The notes under the pieces were generated by a model. It did no database searches. It saw only the letters and a list, made by a program, of their open reading frames with translations, and was not told where the DNA came from. From Streptomyces africanus (GTDB taxonomy: Bacteria > Actinomycetota > Actinomycetes > Streptomycetales > Streptomycetaceae): a stretch of DNA of 64,000 bases. The DNA is taken from the NCBI RefSeq assembly GCF_002150735.1, contig NZ_MUKA01000100.1:1-64000 (forward strand), in the 5' to 3' direction. The position numbers and the translations under genes were made by a program. Position 1 is the stretch's first letter. Every line of letters starts with the position of its first letter. This document shows, piece by piece, positions 11,701-20,368 of the stretch.

Positions 11701-14017
11701 CCGACACGTCCTCGACGCTCTTCACGACCTGGTCCGGCTGGTAGGCGCGCAGCAGCCGGTCGTACTCGGCCTGGGTGACCGGCAGCACGGTGCCGTGCCG
11801 GGGCTTGGACGGCAGGTCGTAGCCGGTGGAGGGGGTCCAGGTGCCGGAGTCGAGGTCGGTCGTCTCGAACGGGATGTAGCCGCGGCCACCGAACTCGTCC
11901 AGGAACGCGTACCACTTCTCCTCGGTGTTGGACTTGAACACCAGCGGTCCCTCGGCGGCGTTCATCGCGCCCTTGCCGATTCCCTCGGCGACCGCGGTCC
12001 AGGACGGGTTCAGGATCGAGTCGCTCTTCTCCTGGAAGATGAACTTGCTGTCGGGGGTGGAGGAGGTGTTGTTCCGCTCGTCCTTGGACAGGCGGTAGTA
12101 CGTCCCGTCGTGCCGGATCATCGTGGAGTCGATGACCGAGTAGCCGCGGTCGATCCAGACCTTGGGCTCGCTGAAGGTGTAGAAGTCGCGGGTGGTGGCG
12201 TACATCATGCGGTTATAGGTGTCGCCGGAGTGGTCGGCGTTGTCGTACAGCTTCGACGCCCAGAAGACGACGTACTCGCCGCGCTCGGCGTCGTAGAACG
12301 CCTCCGGCGCCCAGGTGTTGCCCGCGCTGTCGGGTGAGACCTTGACCAGGCGCTGGTTCGTCCAGTGCACCAGGTCGGTGGACTCCCAGACCATGATGGA
12401 CTTGCTGCCGGTGCGCTGGGAGGCGTCCCAGTCGCCGTTGCCGTAGATCCTGAGGTCGGTGGCGATCTGGTAGAACTTGTCGCCCTCCGGGGAGCGGATG
12501 ATGAACGGGTCGCGCAGGCCCTTCTCGCCGAGCGTGGAGGTCAGGACCGGCTTCCCGTCGTTCAGTTCGCGCCAGTGCAGCGGGTCGTTGCCCTTGCTGA
12601 GGGCCGCGTAGAGCTGTTCGCCGTCGGAGGTGCCCTCGCCGGTGAAGTAGCTGAACATGTAGCCCTTGAGGGCCGCCTCGGCGGGCAGTTCGGGCACTTT
12701 GGCCGTCATGACGCGGGTCGCTTCCGCCTCGCCCTTGGTGACGGTGGCGGTCAGGTCGACGGTGGTGGCGCCGGCGCCGTGCGCCGGGCGGTGGACCTGG
12801 CCGTCGGCGGAGACGACGTCCGGGTTCGCGGAGGACCAGGTGACGGCCGTGCCGTAGGCGCCGGCCCTGGGCAGGGTGAGGTTGCCGCGCGCGTCGTCGA
12901 GGTTGTGGACCGTGAGCGCCTCGGCGGCCTGCCGGGTGGCGGCGTCGTCGTCGAGAGCGGGCCGGACGGTCACGTCGAAGGTCTTGGTGCCGGTCACGGT
13001 GCCCTTCTTCAGGGTCGCCGTGAGCGTGGCGCGGCCGTCCGGTGAGCCGGCCTCGGGGCGGGTCACCTTGCCGGTGTCCGACACCACCGAGGGGTTGTCG
13101 CTGTCCCAGCTGATGGCGGAGCCGCCGGCCGGGCCGGTCGTGGGCAGGTCCAGGTCGGAGGTGACGCCGCCGGTGTCCCCCAGGCTCAGCGCCTCCTTGT
13201 CGTCGGCGACGCCCTGTGACGATACGGGGAGGGAGAGCTGCTCGACCTCCGACGCGTCCAACGCCCGGTTGTAGACCCGGAAGTCGCGTATCCGGCCCTT
13301 GAAGAGCTTGTCGCCGTCGTAGACGGACTTGCCGACGTAGTTGGCCTTGGTGGTGCCGGAGCCGATGGCGCCGGGCGTGGTGGTGACCGAGGTGTTGCGG
13401 CCGACCTCGACGCCGTCCTCGTAGAGCACGCCCGTGGAGCCGGTCTGCGCATAGGTGATGTGCTTCCACACGCCGCGGGTCAGGTTGTGGGAGTCGGACG
13501 GCTTCGTGGTCTGCTCGGTCGACCAGTTACCCGTCGCGACGGAGGTGCGGAAGGAGTTGCCGGTGGTGAACAGGTAGCCGTTGCCGCTGCCCGCGCTCGT
13601 GTTGCCGAAGCCGTAGAGGAAGTAGGGCGTGCTCTGGGCGGAGTCGATCAGGACGTCCAGGGAGACGGTGATCGAGTCCATGCCCTTCATGACGTCGTCC
13701 GGCACCTTGATGTAGGTGTCCGACCCGTTGAAGGCGAGCCCCTGACCGGATGCCGACCAGTCGGCGGTGCCGCTGACCGTGCCGTTCCGGCCGTTGCCGG
13801 AGGCGTCGGTCACGGTGCCGCCGGAGTCTGCGTCGAGCTTGTACCACAGGGCCAGGCCCTCGGTGAGGTCCGCGGCTTCGGCCGCCGGCGCGTCCGGGGC
13901 CGCCTGCGCGGAAACGGCGGGTCCGGCGAGGGCGAGCAGCATCGACGCGGCGGTCAGTCCGGCGAGAGGGCCCGCCGAACGTCTCGCGCGGCTGCGAAGT
14001 CGTGCGACGTGCGTCAT
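8785..14017 (-). CDS. Large secreted GH43 protein with two GH43 and two LamG domains (3' end frameshifted)
   Basis: This is an extracellular arabinan or arabinoxylan-degrading protein of about 1,743 residues. It has a signal peptide ending near SAQA, LamG domain 1 (about 50-240), Ig-like segments and GH43 domain 1 (about 440-765; Asp in LRDPFIIR, Asp in VIDSTMIRH, Glu in AAEGPLVF). LamG domain 2 follows (about 845-1055), then GH43 domain 2 (about 1140-1430; Asp in LNADPNIV, Asp in QMIDPAVF, Glu in YNEGTFVI), PKD/Ig-like repeats and a beta-rich tail. ATG at 14017 gives the signal peptide. Near 8820 the coding signature shifts by one base, to a frame ending in TGA at 8787-8785. In the unshifted frame there is no stop until 6692, so either the sequence has an indel or the gene is mutated. 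Confidence 0.75.
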
Positions 14018-14202
14018 GTCTTCTGAGGTCCCTGCTGAGGCATGGCTGATGACGGACAAGGCGAAGCGGAAAACGCGGAGACGACGAGGCGACGGCACGT
14101 CCTTGCCGTGAGCCTGCCGTTACACGCAGGTGACGTGTGTTGCGAGAGTCTCAGCCGACGCCCAGGGCAGCGTCAATAGGTTCCGAACAATGTACGGCAG
14201 GT

Positions 14203-14214
14203 CGAACAGGTTCG
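14203..14214. promoter_or_regulatory. CGAAC-N2-GTTCG inverted repeat upstream of the GH43 gene
   Basis: The perfect 5-bp arms are separated by AG. Like the repeats at 1704-1718 and 1815-1828 it contains CGAA...TTCG half sites, so one sugar-responsive repressor may control all three hemicellulase promoters in the window. Confidence 0.35.
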
Positions 14215-14259
14215 TGCGACTCACGGTTCGTGGTCGATGGCGAACGGCCGGTCGGTGCT

Positions 14260-14299
14260 CGCCGAGTGATCCATCCCATGGGGGACGAACCACTCGGCG
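14260..14299 (-). terminator. Inverted repeat downstream of the P450 gene
   Basis: CGCCGAGTG at 14260-14268 pairs perfectly with CACTCGGCG at 14291-14299 across a 22-nt loop. It lies 31 nt after the P450 stop and would separate the thiopeptide cluster from the GH43 gene. The long loop makes it a moderate candidate. Confidence 0.4.
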
Positions 14300-14329
14300 T
14301 TTCCCCGGCGATGGGCTGTGGGGGCGTGC

Positions 14330-15529
14330 TCAGAACACCAGCGGCAGTTTCTTGACCCCGGTCATGCTCAGGCTGGGAAGGAACACCGGCGGGCTGTCCG
14401 GATCGCTCCGCAGGTTCGGGAAGCGGTCCAGCAGGATGTTCAGCGCCACTCTGCCTTCCAGCCTCGCCAGGGGCGCGCCGATGCAGAAGTGCGCCCCACG
14501 GCCGAACGCCATGTGCGGGTTCGGGTCCCGCATCGGGTCGAAGGTGTGCGGATCGGTGAACACCTTCGGATCCCGGTTCGCCACGCCGAGGAACGTCACC
14601 ACCAAGGAGTCGGCGGGGATGCGCTCGCCGCCGAGTTCGACCTCGGTCGTGGTGGCCCGCGCCGTCCCGGCGAACGGGCTGTAGTACCGCAGCGCTTCCT
14701 CGATCGCCGCGGGGATCATGCTCCGGTCCTCGCGCACCCTGGCGAACCACTCCGGGTGGGTGTCCAGGCACAGGATCGAATTGCCCAGCAGCATCGTGGT
14801 GGTGATGTGCCCGGCGATCAGCAGGACGTTGGAGAAGTTCACCACTTCGTTGTCGGTGAGGTGTTCACCGTCCACTTCGGCCTGGATCAGCTTGGTGATG
14901 AGGTCTTCGCGGGGATTCCTCCTGCGGTCCTCCACGTGTTCGCGCAGGTAGTCGGAGAGTTTCCGGACCTTCAGCATCGCGTCCTGAAGCCGCTGCCGCT
15001 GTTCTTCGGTCCGGTCACCGAAGGAGAACTCCTGGGTGCTCTCCATCAGGGCGTCGCCCCATTCCCGGAACCTGTGCCGGTCCGAGCTGGGCACTCCGAG
15101 CAGTTCGGCGATAACGATGACCGGAAGCGGATAGGCCAGGTCGTTGACCAGCTCCATCCGGTTGCCGTCGGCCACTTCGTCGAGCAATTCGTTGGTCAGC
15201 TCGGCGATGCGCGGTTCCATATCGGCCACCACCTTTGGGGTAAAGGCATGGCTGATCAGACCACGGAGCTTCTTGTGCTCCAGCGCGTCCATCTGAATGA
15301 GGTTGCCCTCGCTGAACTCCTCCTGGCCCTCCAGCATGTCCTTGGGTATGACACGCTGTGTATTCGAGGAGAACGTCGCGGGGTTGGCCAGGACGTGCTG
15401 GACTTCCTTATAGCCGTAGACGCACCAGATTCCGGCCTGGGCGTCGTAGCGCACCGGGGCCTCCGGCGCCTGGCCACGTAGCCAGAACTGCGCCTCGTGA
15501 ATTCCCCAGGTGTCGGCCATGGATGTCAC
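14330..15529 (-). CDS. Cytochrome P450, probable thiopeptide tailoring enzyme
   Basis: This 399-residue soluble bacterial P450 has the heme-ligand Cys loop FGRGAHFCIGAPLARLEG, the K-helix ExxR (EEALRYY), and an I-helix reading AGHITTT. The usual acidic residue before the conserved Thr is replaced by Ile, which is unusual. GTG at 15529 is chosen because AAAGGA lies 9 nt upstream; an ATG three codons later is possible. It follows the methyltransferase gene by 101 bp and points away from the biosynthetic genes. Related clusters (berninamycin, TP-1161) encode P450s for residue hydroxylation or C-terminal processing, as remembered, so a similar tailoring role is inferred. The substrate cannot be read from the sequence. 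Confidence 0.85.
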   Translation of the reverse strand: MTSMADTWGIHEAQFWLRGQAPEAPVRYDAQAGIWCVYGYKEVQHVLANPATFSSNTQRVIPKDMLEGQEEFSEGNLIQMDALEHKKLRGLISHAFTPKVVADMEPRIAELTNELLDEVADGNRMELVNDLAYPLPVIVIAELLGVPSSDRHRFREWGDALMESTQEFSFGDRTEEQRQRLQDAMLKVRKLSDYLREHVEDRRRNPREDLITKLIQAEVDGEHLTDNEVVNFSNVLLIAGHITTTMLLGNSILCLDTHPEWFARVREDRSMIPAAIEEALRYYSPFAGTARATTTEVELGGERIPADSLVVTFLGVANRDPKVFTDPHTFDPMRDPNPHMAFGRGAHFCIGAPLARLEGRVALNILLDRFPNLRSDPDSPPVFLPSLSMTGVKKLPLVF

Positions 15530-15630
15530 GTTTCGTCATCCTTTGCTAGAACGTAGGTATGGATCCGCCCGGCGGAGGGCTTCGTCCTGGGCCCAGTCGA
15601 ATGGGTGGTCGACCGAATGGAAGCCGGCCG

Positions 15631-16263
15631 CTATGCGGCCGGCTTGCGCGCGGTGACCCGCTCGACGACGCCCAACTTGCGCCGTTCCTGGTGCTCGATG
15701 ACGAATCCGGCCTGCTGGACCAGCGGGAGCGGCCGGCGGGTCTGGTAGTCGCCGCACTGTCGCAGCATGTTCTTCTCGAGCATGCGCTGCCACCAGAAGA
15801 CCAACCGGTGGTGACTGCCCACGTGGTCGAGCAGCAGCAGCCGCCCCCCAGGTCGCAGCACCCGGTACATCTCGGCGATCACGGGCCGTTCGTCGGGCAC
15901 GCTGCACAGCCCGAGCGTGCAGACGACCGTGTCGAACGAGTCGTCCGCGAACGGCATCGCGTGGGCCTGTCCTTCCCGCAGCTCGATCTCCCGGCCCAGT
16001 GCGGCGGCACGGTCCCGGGCCTGGTCCAGCATGGCCGGGCTCAGGTCGAGTCCGGTCACGGACACCCCGGCCGGATAGAACTGCAGATTCAGGCCGGTGC
16101 CGATGGCGACTTCGAGTACTTCCCCTTTTGCCTGGCCGGCCACCCATGCACGCCCGTCATCGAGCAGCATCTTTTCGAGACGCCCGGCGTCACGGTCGTA
16201 GCGGGGAGCGTATTCCTGCCACAGTGCGAGGAGCCGCTCGTTCTCTTTGGTCACGTCGGTCAC
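15631..16263 (-). CDS. Class I SAM-dependent methyltransferase
   Basis: This 210-residue UbiE/Methyltransf_11-type enzyme has motif I VLEVAIGTGLNLQFY (about 49-63), the acidic motif II residue in VTGLDLSPAM, and motif III around RVLRPGGRLLLLDH. GTG at 16263 has GGGAG 6 nt upstream. It heads a two-gene transcript with the P450, divergent from the main thiopeptide series. It may methylate the peptide product (O- or N-methylation) or act in another pathway; the sequence does not identify the acceptor. Membership of the cluster is inferred from its position between the P450 and the YcaO operon. Confidence 0.75.
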   Translation of the reverse strand: MTDVTKENERLLALWQEYAPRYDRDAGRLEKMLLDDGRAWVAGQAKGEVLEVAIGTGLNLQFYPAGVSVTGLDLSPAMLDQARDRAAALGREIELREGQAHAMPFADDSFDTVVCTLGLCSVPDERPVIAEMYRVLRPGGRLLLLDHVGSHHRLVFWWQRMLEKNMLRQCGDYQTRRPLPLVQQAGFVIEHQERRKLGVVERVTARKPAA

Positions 16264-16527
16264 GTCGTTCTCCCGTTGTCAATCCGCCCGCGGCATTAGG
16301 GCAGCGCGCTCATCGGATTCGGTTCGGGGTTCCAGCGACTGTGCCAGAAAAAGTGTCACCATCGGCCAGGTTCGCAAATTCAGGTCCGCGACGAATCCGC
16401 CGCGAGTGCCCCAGCCACTTCGGCCGCGCCGACACCTGGACATACCCCACGGACTCCTGCTTCATGCACGCAGGTCCATACCCATCGCCGCAGGTCCCGA
16501 CGCTTCTCCCCGTTCCGCCGACCAGAC

Positions 16528-16638
16528 ATGGTGCCGTACATCGCCCTGGACGGCCAGTGCTTTGCCACCATCACACCCGAGCTCGCGAACTTCGTCCAGT
16601 GGCACGCATGCTGCCTACACGCAGAAAGGGCGTTCTGA
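16528..16638 (+). CDS. Possible small ORF, unknown
   Basis: ATG at 16528 opens 36 codons ending in TGA, with fairly Streptomyces-like third positions. The translation includes PYIALDGQCFATITPELANF and two adjacent Cys residues. No convincing ribosome binding site is seen, and I recognise no family. It could be a gene remnant or chance; it is recorded because it sits in the promoter region of the cluster. Confidence 0.15.
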   Translation: MVPYIALDGQCFATITPELANFVQWHACCLHAERAF

Positions 16639-16685
16639 CCAGCAAGAATTTCAACTCACAACTAATGTGACCGGCAGGGGATTGC

Positions 16686-16714
16686 TTGACAGGCCTGAGT
16701 CCCGTCGGTGACGA
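16686..16714 (+). promoter_or_regulatory. Candidate promoter of the thiopeptide operon
   Basis: A perfect -35 hexamer TTGACA (16686-16691) is followed after 17 nt by TGACGA, a weak -10. A second candidate -10, TAGGTT at 16749-16754, has no matching -35 but lies just after the inverted repeat at 16722-16743. Either would serve the GTG at 16773. Confidence 0.35.
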
Positions 16715-16721
16715 TCAACCC

Positions 16722-16743
16722 ACGGCGGTCGACCAACCGCCGT
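16722..16743. promoter_or_regulatory. Inverted repeat ACGGCGGT-N6-ACCGCCGT, candidate operator
   Basis: The perfect 8-bp arms are separated by CGACCA, and the repeat lies 30 bp before the start of the first YcaO gene. It could be an operator or an RNA hairpin in the leader. The precursor gene also has an ACCGC/GCGGT repeat with a 6-nt spacer, with the arms in the opposite orientation. Confidence 0.45.
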
Positions 16744-16772
16744 CTGTCTAGGTTTCTCAACGGGGGAGAACT

Positions 16773-18101
16773 GTGGACGTCAGTACGCCTGCGTTACAGC
16801 AAATCGCGTCCTTGGTCTCGCCGTACGGCCTCGTATCCCGCACCGCGGCTCTGCCGGTGGCCGACGGCGATCCGGACTTCGCCATCCGCGTCGCCGGCAT
16901 CGGCGATCCGTCGAAGGTCCTGCACAGCATGCGGGGCTGGAGCAACGACGGGGACATGGGCAATGTCGACGGTGTCGGCAGCGCACTGGCCGGCGAGCGG
17001 GCCAGGCTGATCTCGATCGCCGAGGCGCTCGAACGGTACTCGGTCTGCGCCTGGCACGACGAGGACATCCTGGTCGCCGCCGAGGACGAGCTCACCGAGG
17101 AGTTCGTCTCGCCCACGCGCTGGCCTCAGTGCTCCGCAAGCGAGTTCGCTCGCGACGACTGCGGTCTGGTCCCGTACGACCCGGCCGTTCCGATCAGATG
17201 GGTCCGGGCCTGGTCGCTCACCCGGCGGTGCTCCGTCCTCGTCCCGGCCATCGCGGTGTACCTGCACATGGCACCGCAGTCACCGTCGGAACGTTTCACC
17301 AGGGGCATCACCACGGGAGCGGCCGTCCACTCCGATCTCCGCAGCGCGGTGCTCGGCGGGCTGCTCGAGGTCGTGGAGCGGGACGCGCTCTCGATCGCGT
17401 GGCTGCAGCGCCTGCGGTTGCCGCGATTGTCGGTCGATCCTGAGCTCCTGGAGCCGCTGGAACGCGCTTACCACACGACCGGGACCGCTCGTCACCTCGA
17501 CGTCCGGCTCTTCGACGCGACGACGGACTTCGGCATCCCTGTGGTGTATGCCGTGCAACTCTCGCCCCACGAAGACCGGTTGGCGCAGATCGTCTGCGCG
17601 ACGTGTGACGTCGACCCGCAGCGGGCGGTGGCCAAGGTCTACCGTGAACTCGCCGCCGTGCGTGTGGCGTTGCGTGGCCGCGTGGACAGCCGGCCGGTGG
17701 GGCGGCCCGACGACGGGACCGTCAGTGTGGTCGGCTCGGCGGCGTACAACGCCTCGGCCGAACGGCGTGACGCCTTCCGGCACCTGCTGGAAGGCGAGCG
17801 CGACGTACGGCGTCTCGAAGAGCTGCCCGACCTGTCCGCCGGCGCGGACCCGCTGGCGACCGCGGTTTCCCAGGTGGCCGCGCGGGGGGCCGAGGTGCTC
17901 GTGGTCGACGTCACCACGGACGAGGCACGACAGGTCGGCATGCACGCCGTCAAGGTGCTGGTGCCCGAGGCCATGCCCCTGTCGTTCATTCACAGCGAGC
18001 GCTACCTCGGCACGGACAGGCTCTACACCGCGCCGACGGCGATGGGACACGAGAGCCACGGCGAGGAGTCGCTGAATCCGGATCCGCAGCCTGCTGCGTA
18101 G
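16773..18101 (+). CDS. YcaO-domain cyclodehydratase subunit (azoline formation)
   Basis: This 442-residue stand-alone YcaO protein would activate backbone amides with ATP so that Cys, Ser or Thr side chains cyclise to azolines on the precursor core. It shows the nucleotide-binding Glu motifs ISIAEALERYS (about 80-90) and GLLEVVERDA (about 196-205), and ends in NPDPQPAA, resembling the Pro-rich PxPxP C-terminus of azoline-forming YcaO enzymes. It needs a partner that binds the leader, probably the E1-like protein 16 bp downstream. GTG at 16773 follows GGGGGAG. Codon 8 is TTA (16794-16796), so translation probably depends on the bldA tRNA, tying the pathway to development. Confidence 0.85.
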   Translation: MDVSTPALQQIASLVSPYGLVSRTAALPVADGDPDFAIRVAGIGDPSKVLHSMRGWSNDGDMGNVDGVGSALAGERARLISIAEALERYSVCAWHDEDILVAAEDELTEEFVSPTRWPQCSASEFARDDCGLVPYDPAVPIRWVRAWSLTRRCSVLVPAIAVYLHMAPQSPSERFTRGITTGAAVHSDLRSAVLGGLLEVVERDALSIAWLQRLRLPRLSVDPELLEPLERAYHTTGTARHLDVRLFDATTDFGIPVVYAVQLSPHEDRLAQIVCATCDVDPQRAVAKVYRELAAVRVALRGRVDSRPVGRPDDGTVSVVGSAAYNASAERRDAFRHLLEGERDVRRLEELPDLSAGADPLATAVSQVAARGAEVLVVDVTTDEARQVGMHAVKVLVPEAMPLSFIHSERYLGTDRLYTAPTAMGHESHGEESLNPDPQPAA

Positions 18102-18117
18102 ATAGGGGACAAGGCAC

Positions 18118-18726
18118 GTGCTGTCCGAGCAATCAGAGGAATGCCTGTACCTGGTGAGAGACGCGTTCGGGGAGCAGTACGCCGACGCGTACCAGGCGGC
18201 GGCATCGAGCCGGGTGACCGGCAGTGAACTTCCCGACGACGACCGGCTGTCGCACGCCGCGGTGATCGCCGCCGTGTACTCCGGGCAGGACGAGAAACTG
18301 CGGGACGCGCTCGACCGACTCGGATTCGAGCGGGGCGTCCCGACGGTGGCGGTCGAGCTGCTCCCGACCAGGATCGTATGCGGTCCGGCCGTGATCCCCG
18401 GAGCCACGGCCTGCTACGACTGCTATCTGCGGCGCGTCGAGCAGCACCGGGACCCCGCGCAGACCGATCCCGTGGGCGAGGCGACCCGAGGCCTGCCGGA
18501 GGGCTTCGGCCGGATGCACCTCGCGATCGCGCACGGTCTGCTGACACTGGCCATGGCCGAGCTGCGCACGGGTCCGGTGGGGCTCGGCGGCACGGTACGG
18601 ACGTTCGACCTCGTCGCGGGGACGCTGTCGACCGCGTCGACGGTGGCGGTGGATCGCTGTCCACGTTGCGGTGCCCGATGGGGCGACCGGCGGACCGGCA
18701 TCGGCGCGGTGGCTGGTCTCACGTGA
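18118..18726 (+). CDS. E1/ThiF-like leader-binding partner (ocin-ThiF-like)
   Basis: This 202-residue protein resembles the ThiF-like partner proteins of thiazole/oxazole peptide clusters, which bind the leader and present the core to YcaO. Four cysteines in two pairs, CYDC (about 101-104) and CPRC (about 181-184), suit a structural zinc site. The stretch TRIVCGPAVIPGATACYDCY is typical of the family's zinc-proximal region. GTG at 18118 follows AGGGGAC. It lies between the YcaO gene and an E1-dehydrogenase fusion with short gaps, so it is one operon. It is shorter than full E1-like proteins and may work as a heteromer with the next gene product. Confidence 0.7.
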   Translation: MLSEQSEECLYLVRDAFGEQYADAYQAAASSRVTGSELPDDDRLSHAAVIAAVYSGQDEKLRDALDRLGFERGVPTVAVELLPTRIVCGPAVIPGATACYDCYLRRVEQHRDPAQTDPVGEATRGLPEGFGRMHLAIAHGLLTLAMAELRTGPVGLGGTVRTFDLVAGTLSTASTVAVDRCPRCGARWGDRRTGIGAVAGLT

Positions 18727-18759
18727 GGTTTTCGCTTTGGGGGAGGAGGAGTGCAACCG

Positions 18760-20364
18760 ATGGGTGTTGAGCTGAGGGCAGATACCCTGGGACGGGTCGC
18801 GCGTCGGGACAAGCAGATCGCCGTCCCCGTCCGCCCCGCTCTCCGCAGGGGTGTTCGGCTGCGCCAGTCCGGCGACGCCGTGATGCTCGATGGCGCGGAC
18901 AAACGGCAGGTCTTCACCGGGGAGTTCGCGCGCGGCCATCTCGGCCGGCTGGCCGCCGCTTGTGACGGTACCGCCACGCATGCCGATCTCGCCGCCGCGG
19001 TGGGACTCGACGAAGCGGTCGTTCACAAGGCCCTGGCCCTGTTGTGGGCGTCAGGGGCCTTGGAGGAGGGCACCCCGGTCGGCGAACACCCGGCGTTGCC
19101 GCCCGAGCTCGCCTGCCTGGTGTCACGGCTCGGCAACTCCACCGGAGTGAACCTGTCCTGGACCGACGCCGCGGCGAGGCTCGGTCGCGCCACCGTCCAT
19201 GTGGCAGGCCACAAGCCCCTGGTGGAGGCCACGACGAGCTGCCTGAGCGGGGTGTGCGAGGTGGTCGACGACATCGATCGGCTGCCGGTCGCCGACGACG
19301 CCTTCGTGGTCTTCTTCGAGACCCGGCAGTCTCAGCCGGAGCTCGTCGAACTGCAGCGCCGATGTTGGCTGGAGAAGCGGTCGCTGTTGCGCGTCCGGGC
19401 CGACAGCACCTCGATGGTCATGGGACCGTACGTGGACCCCGCGTTCACCCCGTGCCTGGAGTGCGGCGTGTCGGGCGAGGACGACCTGTCGGACGATCCG
19501 CCGCAGCACGCGTACGACCTCATCGCCGGCCTCGTGGCACATCACGTGCTCGCGCTCGTCTCGCGGTCGATCCGCACCTACCTGCCGCTCGACGCAGGCA
19601 TCATCGACTTGACGACCCTGTCGACGCGACACCGCCCGAGCGCGACCCGCCCCGGGTGTCCCACGTGCTCGTTCAGCGAGGGCACGACGGCGTCCGTGCC
19701 GCCGTCCAGCGCGACATACGAGGCGGCGGTGGCATTGCCACCGCGCAGGTTCCTGGATCCCAAAGGGCATCTGGCCCATTTCCAGTCCTCGAACATCAAG
19801 CTGCAGTTCGAGTTCCGGAGCTGGCCCAGCTGCCCGCGGGTGGCGCTGCCCGAGGCGGACGTATCGAGGTTGGCCGGAGCGCCGGCCGGAGACCGGGCGG
19901 ACCTCGGCCGGCCTGATGTCGCCCTCCTGCTCGCGATGGCATTCGGCATCCGCGAGCGGACCGACGGGTGGGTACAGCGATGGACCGCGGCCGGCGGGAA
20001 CATCGGCTCGGCGACGGCCTATGTGGTGAGCCGTGACGAGGCCGTACTGCCCGTGGGCGGGTACGCGTACCGCGACCAGGACCACTCCCTCGCACAACTC
20101 ACCACCGACAAGCTGCCGGGCGACCGGCCGCTGCTGCTGGTCGTCACCTCCAACCTCAAGAAGATCGCCGCCAAATACGGCACGTTCGGGCTGCGGCTCT
20201 CGCTCTGCGACGCGGGCGTCGGACTGTCCACCGCCCGGAGGGTCACCGATCACCTGAACCTGGACTCTTCACTCGTCACGGACTGGGACGACCACCTGCT
20301 GAGTGAGTACCTGGGCCTCTCCCCGACCGAAGAACCCATCGCCGCAGTCATGGAAGTGGGCTGA
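18760..20364 (+). CDS. E1-like domain fused to SagB-type azoline dehydrogenase
   Basis: This 534-residue fusion has an N-terminal E1/ThiF-like part (about 25-310) with cysteine pairs CLEC and CPTC. The C-terminal SagB-type nitroreductase-fold part (about 330-525) has the segment TAAGGNIGSATAYVVSRDE and a GYAYR pattern typical of FMN-dependent azoline oxidation to azoles. The fusion probably couples leader recognition to oxidation. ATG at 18760 is chosen over the in-frame GTG at 18751 because the GGAGGAGGA tract ends 9 nt before the ATG but abuts the GTG. It lies inside the plus-strand operon. Confidence 0.75.
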   Translation: MGVELRADTLGRVARRDKQIAVPVRPALRRGVRLRQSGDAVMLDGADKRQVFTGEFARGHLGRLAAACDGTATHADLAAAVGLDEAVVHKALALLWASGALEEGTPVGEHPALPPELACLVSRLGNSTGVNLSWTDAAARLGRATVHVAGHKPLVEATTSCLSGVCEVVDDIDRLPVADDAFVVFFETRQSQPELVELQRRCWLEKRSLLRVRADSTSMVMGPYVDPAFTPCLECGVSGEDDLSDDPPQHAYDLIAGLVAHHVLALVSRSIRTYLPLDAGIIDLTTLSTRHRPSATRPGCPTCSFSEGTTASVPPSSATYEAAVALPPRRFLDPKGHLAHFQSSNIKLQFEFRSWPSCPRVALPEADVSRLAGAPAGDRADLGRPDVALLLAMAFGIRERTDGWVQRWTAAGGNIGSATAYVVSRDEAVLPVGGYAYRDQDHSLAQLTTDKLPGDRPLLLVVTSNLKKIAAKYGTFGLRLSLCDAGVGLSTARRVTDHLNLDSSLVTDWDDHLLSEYLGLSPTEEPIAAVMEVG

Positions 20365-20368
20365 ATCC

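Larger units (their letters stand above)
14018..14329. other. Intergenic region between the GH43 and P450 genes
   Basis: No gene is supported in these 312 bp. The region holds the GH43 promoter (boxes not assignable), a CGAAC-N2-GTTCG repeat at 14203-14214, and a 9-bp inverted repeat at 14260-14299 that may terminate the P450 transcript. Confidence 0.6.
16264..16772. other. Divergent promoter region of the thiopeptide cluster
   Basis: These 509 bp lie between the methyltransferase and the first YcaO gene. The right end holds a TTGACA-type promoter candidate and an 8-bp-arm inverted repeat (listed separately). The middle contains one small open frame of 36 codons (16528-16638) without a known match. 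No regulator gene is present. Confidence 0.6.

Noticed and set aside
4379..12337. A very long open frame on the plus strand, antisense to three minus-strand genes
   Set aside because: It is an artefact of GC-rich codon bias: the frame is complementary to coding frames with intact catalytic motifs, has low-complexity Arg/Gly/Val/Ala/Asp composition and no recognisable domain.
6692..14017. A single giant GH43-protease-nuclease fusion protein
   Set aside because: A secreted glycosidase fused to a cytoplasmic-type protease-nuclease makes no cellular sense, and the joining 130 bp lacks coding bias; a frame error at the GH43 3' end is more likely.
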